A DNA stretch of 64,000 nucleotides from the NCBI GenBank assembly GCA_002710685.1, contig PALD01000045.1, forward strand, positions 1 to 64,000. Direction: 5' to 3'. The position numbers were made by a program, and so were the translations under genes. The first letter of the stretch is position 1; each line of letters begins with the position of its first letter. Below the pieces are notes generated by a model. That model saw only the letters and a list, made by a program, of their open reading frames with translations, was not told where the DNA came from and searched no databases. This DNA is from Cytophagaceae bacterium (lineage in GTDB: Bacteria; Bacteroidota; Bacteroidia; Flavobacteriales; Flavobacteriaceae). This document shows, piece after piece, positions 62,071 to 64,000 of the stretch.

Positions 62071-62105
62071 AAAAAGCCGCAGGTTTAAATACCAGCGGCT
62101 TTTTT
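62071..62105. terminator. Terminator downstream of the PUR gene
   Basis: AAAAAGCCGC and GCGGCTTTTT arms with a short loop. A-run and T-run on opposite sides make it usable on both strands; it lies about 30 bp after the stop of the minus-strand PUR gene. Confidence 0.85.
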
Positions 62106-62136
62106 GATGAACGTTTCTTTTGAAGTATCTGCTGTA

Positions 62137-62520
62137 TTAGATATCGTCAAAGCTTACATCCGTAAAAGATTTGGGAGAAGCATCTGCCAGTTCTTCTACC
62201 TCTTCTTCTTTTTTCTCTGTTTCTTTTGTAAAATCACTTTGATGGCGTTCACTTATCACTTCTTCTCCCTTTTCATCAAGGATAAAAGAGGTCATCTCGT
62301 TGAATATTTCACTGAAACCTTCAAAATCTTCCTTGTAAAGATAGATTTTGTGCTTTTTGTAGTGAAATGAACCATCATCATTTGTGAACTTCTTACTTTC
62401 TGTAATGGTCAAGTAATAATCTCCAGCACGAGTGGCCCTTACATCAAAAAAATAAGTTCTTCTTCCTGCTCTTAGTACTTTTGAGAATATTTCATCATTC
62501 CCCTGCATTCCGTTACTCAT
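62137..62520 (-). CDS. PUR-family (DUF3276) nucleic-acid-binding protein
   Basis: 127 residues. One PUR repeat: EIFSKVLRAGRRTYFFDVRATRAGDYYLTITESKK, then KKHKIYLYKEDFEGF, and an acidic tail rich in Glu and Asp. Binds single-stranded DNA or RNA in related proteins. Bacteroidota genomes carry one or two copies. It is alone between the AT-rich gap and the ABC exporter gene. Confidence 0.85.
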   Translation of the reverse strand: MSNGMQGNDEIFSKVLRAGRRTYFFDVRATRAGDYYLTITESKKFTNDDGSFHYKKHKIYLYKEDFEGFSEIFNEMTSFILDEKGEEVISERHQSDFTKETEKKEEEVEELADASPKSFTDVSFDDI

Positions 62521-62593
62521 AATTACATTTTATAGTTAAGGTCTTGTTAACGTCAAAAATGATAAAAATTCTTATTGTGCCAAAATTTTTATT

Positions 62594-64000
62594 CTATTTC
62601 TTTTCCTCGAGCTGTTTTTCATAAAGCTCCTTGTAGTAGCCATCTACCTTGATGAGTTGCTCGTGCTTGCCCTGTTGGATGATTTTTCCATCTTCGAGTA
62701 TGATGATGTTGTCAGCATTCTTGGCAGATGATATCCTGTGGCTTACCAAAATCGTGGTCTTGTGCTGTGAAACCTTGTTGATATTTGAGAGGATTTCCTC
62801 CTCGGTTTCCGTGTCAACGGCACTGAGGCTATCGTCAAAAAGGAGGATTTGAGGGTCCTTGATAAGTGCCCGGGCAATGCTCACGCGCTGTTTTTGTCCA
62901 CCAGAGAGGGTGATACCGCGTTCCCCCAGAATGGTTTCATATCCTTTACTAAAGCCTTCAATGTTAGTGTGCACTGCAGCCGCTTTCGCGGAAGCGATGA
63001 CTTCATCATCACTGGCGTCATATTTGCCAAATTTTATATTCTCCTTGATTGAGTCACTAAAGAGAAAGGCATCTTGCGGGACATAGCCTATGTTGCTGCG
63101 CAGCTCGTTAAGGTTGAGGTTTTTAATGGGTTTGCCGCCTATAAGTATCTCGCCGCCGGTGACATCATAGAGACGGGTGATGAGTTCAAGTATGGTGGAT
63201 TTGCCAGAACCCGTCTTGCCGATGACGGCCAGGGTCTCACCTACGGCCACCTTGAAGCTTATGTTTTTAAGGGCTGTAATATTTGTGTCACTATAGGTAA
63301 ATGTCACATTGTTGAATTCTATATCGCCGGTAACGGGGGTGTGTTCCTGTGTGGGGTTCTTGATTTCTGGTTTTTCCTTGAGGAACTCGTTGATGCGTTT
63401 TTGTGAGGCCTCTGCCTGTTGTACAAGGGAGGTAATCCATCCCACTGAGGCTACGGGCCAGGTGAGCATATTGACATAGATCAAGAACTCAACGATGACT
63501 CCTAGGTCAGGGATGGTGCCATTGAGATATTGCCTACCACCTATGTAGATCACAAGGAGGTTACTGGCGCCTATGAGTGCCACCATCAATGGAAAGAAAA
63601 ATGCCTGTACCTTGACCAGGTCAAGGTTTTTGTTACGGTTTTCTTCTGACAGGTCAGCAAACTTTAATCCGGTCTGTGGCTCTAGGCCATAGGCTTTTAT
63701 AACCCCAATACCGCTAAAGGATTCTTGCGTGAATGTGCTGAGGTGTGACAGATATTGCTGTACCACGGTGCTGCGCTTATGGATCAACCTGCTCAATTGA
63801 TAGATGGCCACGCTCAATATGGGCAAAGGTATGAGTACGTAGAGTGTAAGTGATGGCGCGGTGATATACATGTAGGGTATCACCGTTGCAAAAAGCACGA
63901 GCGTGGTCACCCCGTACATGATGGCGGGGCCTAGGTACATGCGCACTTTGGACACATCCTCGCTTATCCTGTTCATCAGGTCACCGGTACGGTTTCTTTT
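62594..64000 (-). CDS. ABC exporter, MsbA/MdlB-like, truncated by the window edge
   Basis: The C-terminal about 468 residues of a fused membrane/ATPase exporter; the 5' part lies beyond 64000 (the frame is open to the edge and reads RTGDLMNRISED, the usual intracellular loop). After the second half of the membrane domain come Walker A GKTGSGKST, the Q-loop, signature LSGGQKQR, Walker B LLFDDSLSAVD and the switch VSHR. Probably exports lipid or drug-like substrates. A hairpin word at 62981-62996 has a GGAA loop. Confidence 0.9.
   Translation of the reverse strand, partial: KRNRTGDLMNRISEDVSKVRMYLGPAIMYGVTTLVLFATVIPYMYITAPSLTLYVLIPLPILSVAIYQLSRLIHKRSTVVQQYLSHLSTFTQESFSGIGVIKAYGLEPQTGLKFADLSEENRNKNLDLVKVQAFFFPLMVALIGASNLLVIYIGGRQYLNGTIPDLGVIVEFLIYVNMLTWPVASVGWITSLVQQAEASQKRINEFLKEKPEIKNPTQEHTPVTGDIEFNNVTFTYSDTNITALKNISFKVAVGETLAVIGKTGSGKSTILELITRLYDVTGGEILIGGKPIKNLNLNELRSNIGYVPQDAFLFSDSIKENIKFGKYDASDDEVIASAKAAAVHTNIEGFSKGYETILGERGITLSGGQKQRVSIARALIKDPQILLFDDSLSAVDTETEEEILSNINKVSQHKTTILVSHRISSAKNADNIIILEDGKIIQQGKHEQLIKVDGYYKELYEKQLEEKK
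62981..62996. repeat. Dispersed hairpin word, GGAA loop form
   Basis: CGCTTTCGCGGAAGCG: read on the plus strand, CGC-GGAA-GCG forms the same stem-loop with G at the variable loop position. Inside the ABC exporter gene. Confidence 0.55.

Overview
The window looks like chromosomal DNA from a marine-type member of the Flavobacteriaceae (Bacteroidota). The evidence is the gene content (DUF3276 PUR-family protein, DUF4159 protein, Bacteroidota-type LptD, SPOR-tailed amidase next to MlaD, PG_1098-like methyltransferase), promoters of the TAnnTTTG type, weak ribosome binding sites, and a tyrosine ammonia-lyase that resembles the Flavobacterium johnsoniae enzyme as I remember it. No rRNA, tRNA, IS element or CRISPR array was recognised.

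Layout. 1-807 is a non-coding array of inverted and direct repeats. 808-3193 holds a GntP permease and a NERD-domain gene broken by an in-frame TGA. 3226-23949 is an aryl polyene / flexirubin-type pigment cluster of about 20 kb. It contains tyrosine ammonia-lyase, FabG, three ketosynthase-fold proteins plus a smaller KS-like protein, one ACP, two hotdog dehydratase-like proteins, a thioesterase, an LpxL-like acyltransferase, a LolA-like carrier, an MMPL exporter, a GT2-DUF2062 protein, an AMP-forming ligase, a C45 lipoprotein, a cupin-8 protein and a divergent halogenase-like flavoprotein. Two small cassettes sit inside this operon: mobile mystery proteins A/B (7238-8286) and DUF4160/DUF2442 (12345-12795). 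Dialkylresorcinol genes (darA/darB) are not present.

24134-31111 is a light-sensing operon: a CheB-CheR-PAS histidine kinase, a bacteriophytochrome, a single-domain response regulator and a heme oxygenase that would supply biliverdin. 31108-43780 carries a methyltransferase, an AI-2E transporter, a DUF4159 protein, a GT2 glycosyltransferase, an HsdR_N-like protein, holA, a ParD/ParE locus with a frameshifted toxin, rsmE, tsaD and tamB. 44031-47369 has pfkA, gap, an N-acetylglucosamine-kinase-like gene and ridA. 47456-55034 has lptD, an amidase, mlaD and a pair of iron-sulfur proteins. 55084-58695 has the two-step agmatine-to-putrescine pathway, a VOC protein and fumarylacetoacetase. 58802-64000 has glyA, a GreA/B-like factor, a thioredoxin-fold protein, a small PRPP-synthetase-like protein, a PUR protein and the 3' part of an ABC exporter.

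The strongest unexplained signal is a short hairpin word, GCGNAAGC (flanked as TTTGGCGNAAGCCAAA or CGCTTTCGCGAAAGCG). I count about forty copies by eye, mostly inside genes and on both strands. The stem changes in a compensated way (GGC/GCC or CGC/GCG), while the loop stays GNAA with all four bases at N. In one reading frame it writes the peptide FG[E/A/V]SQ into unrelated proteins. A second, larger repeat family (GTTCTCGATAC ... CACTCGAACTGACA) fills 1-690 and flanks the ParDE locus.
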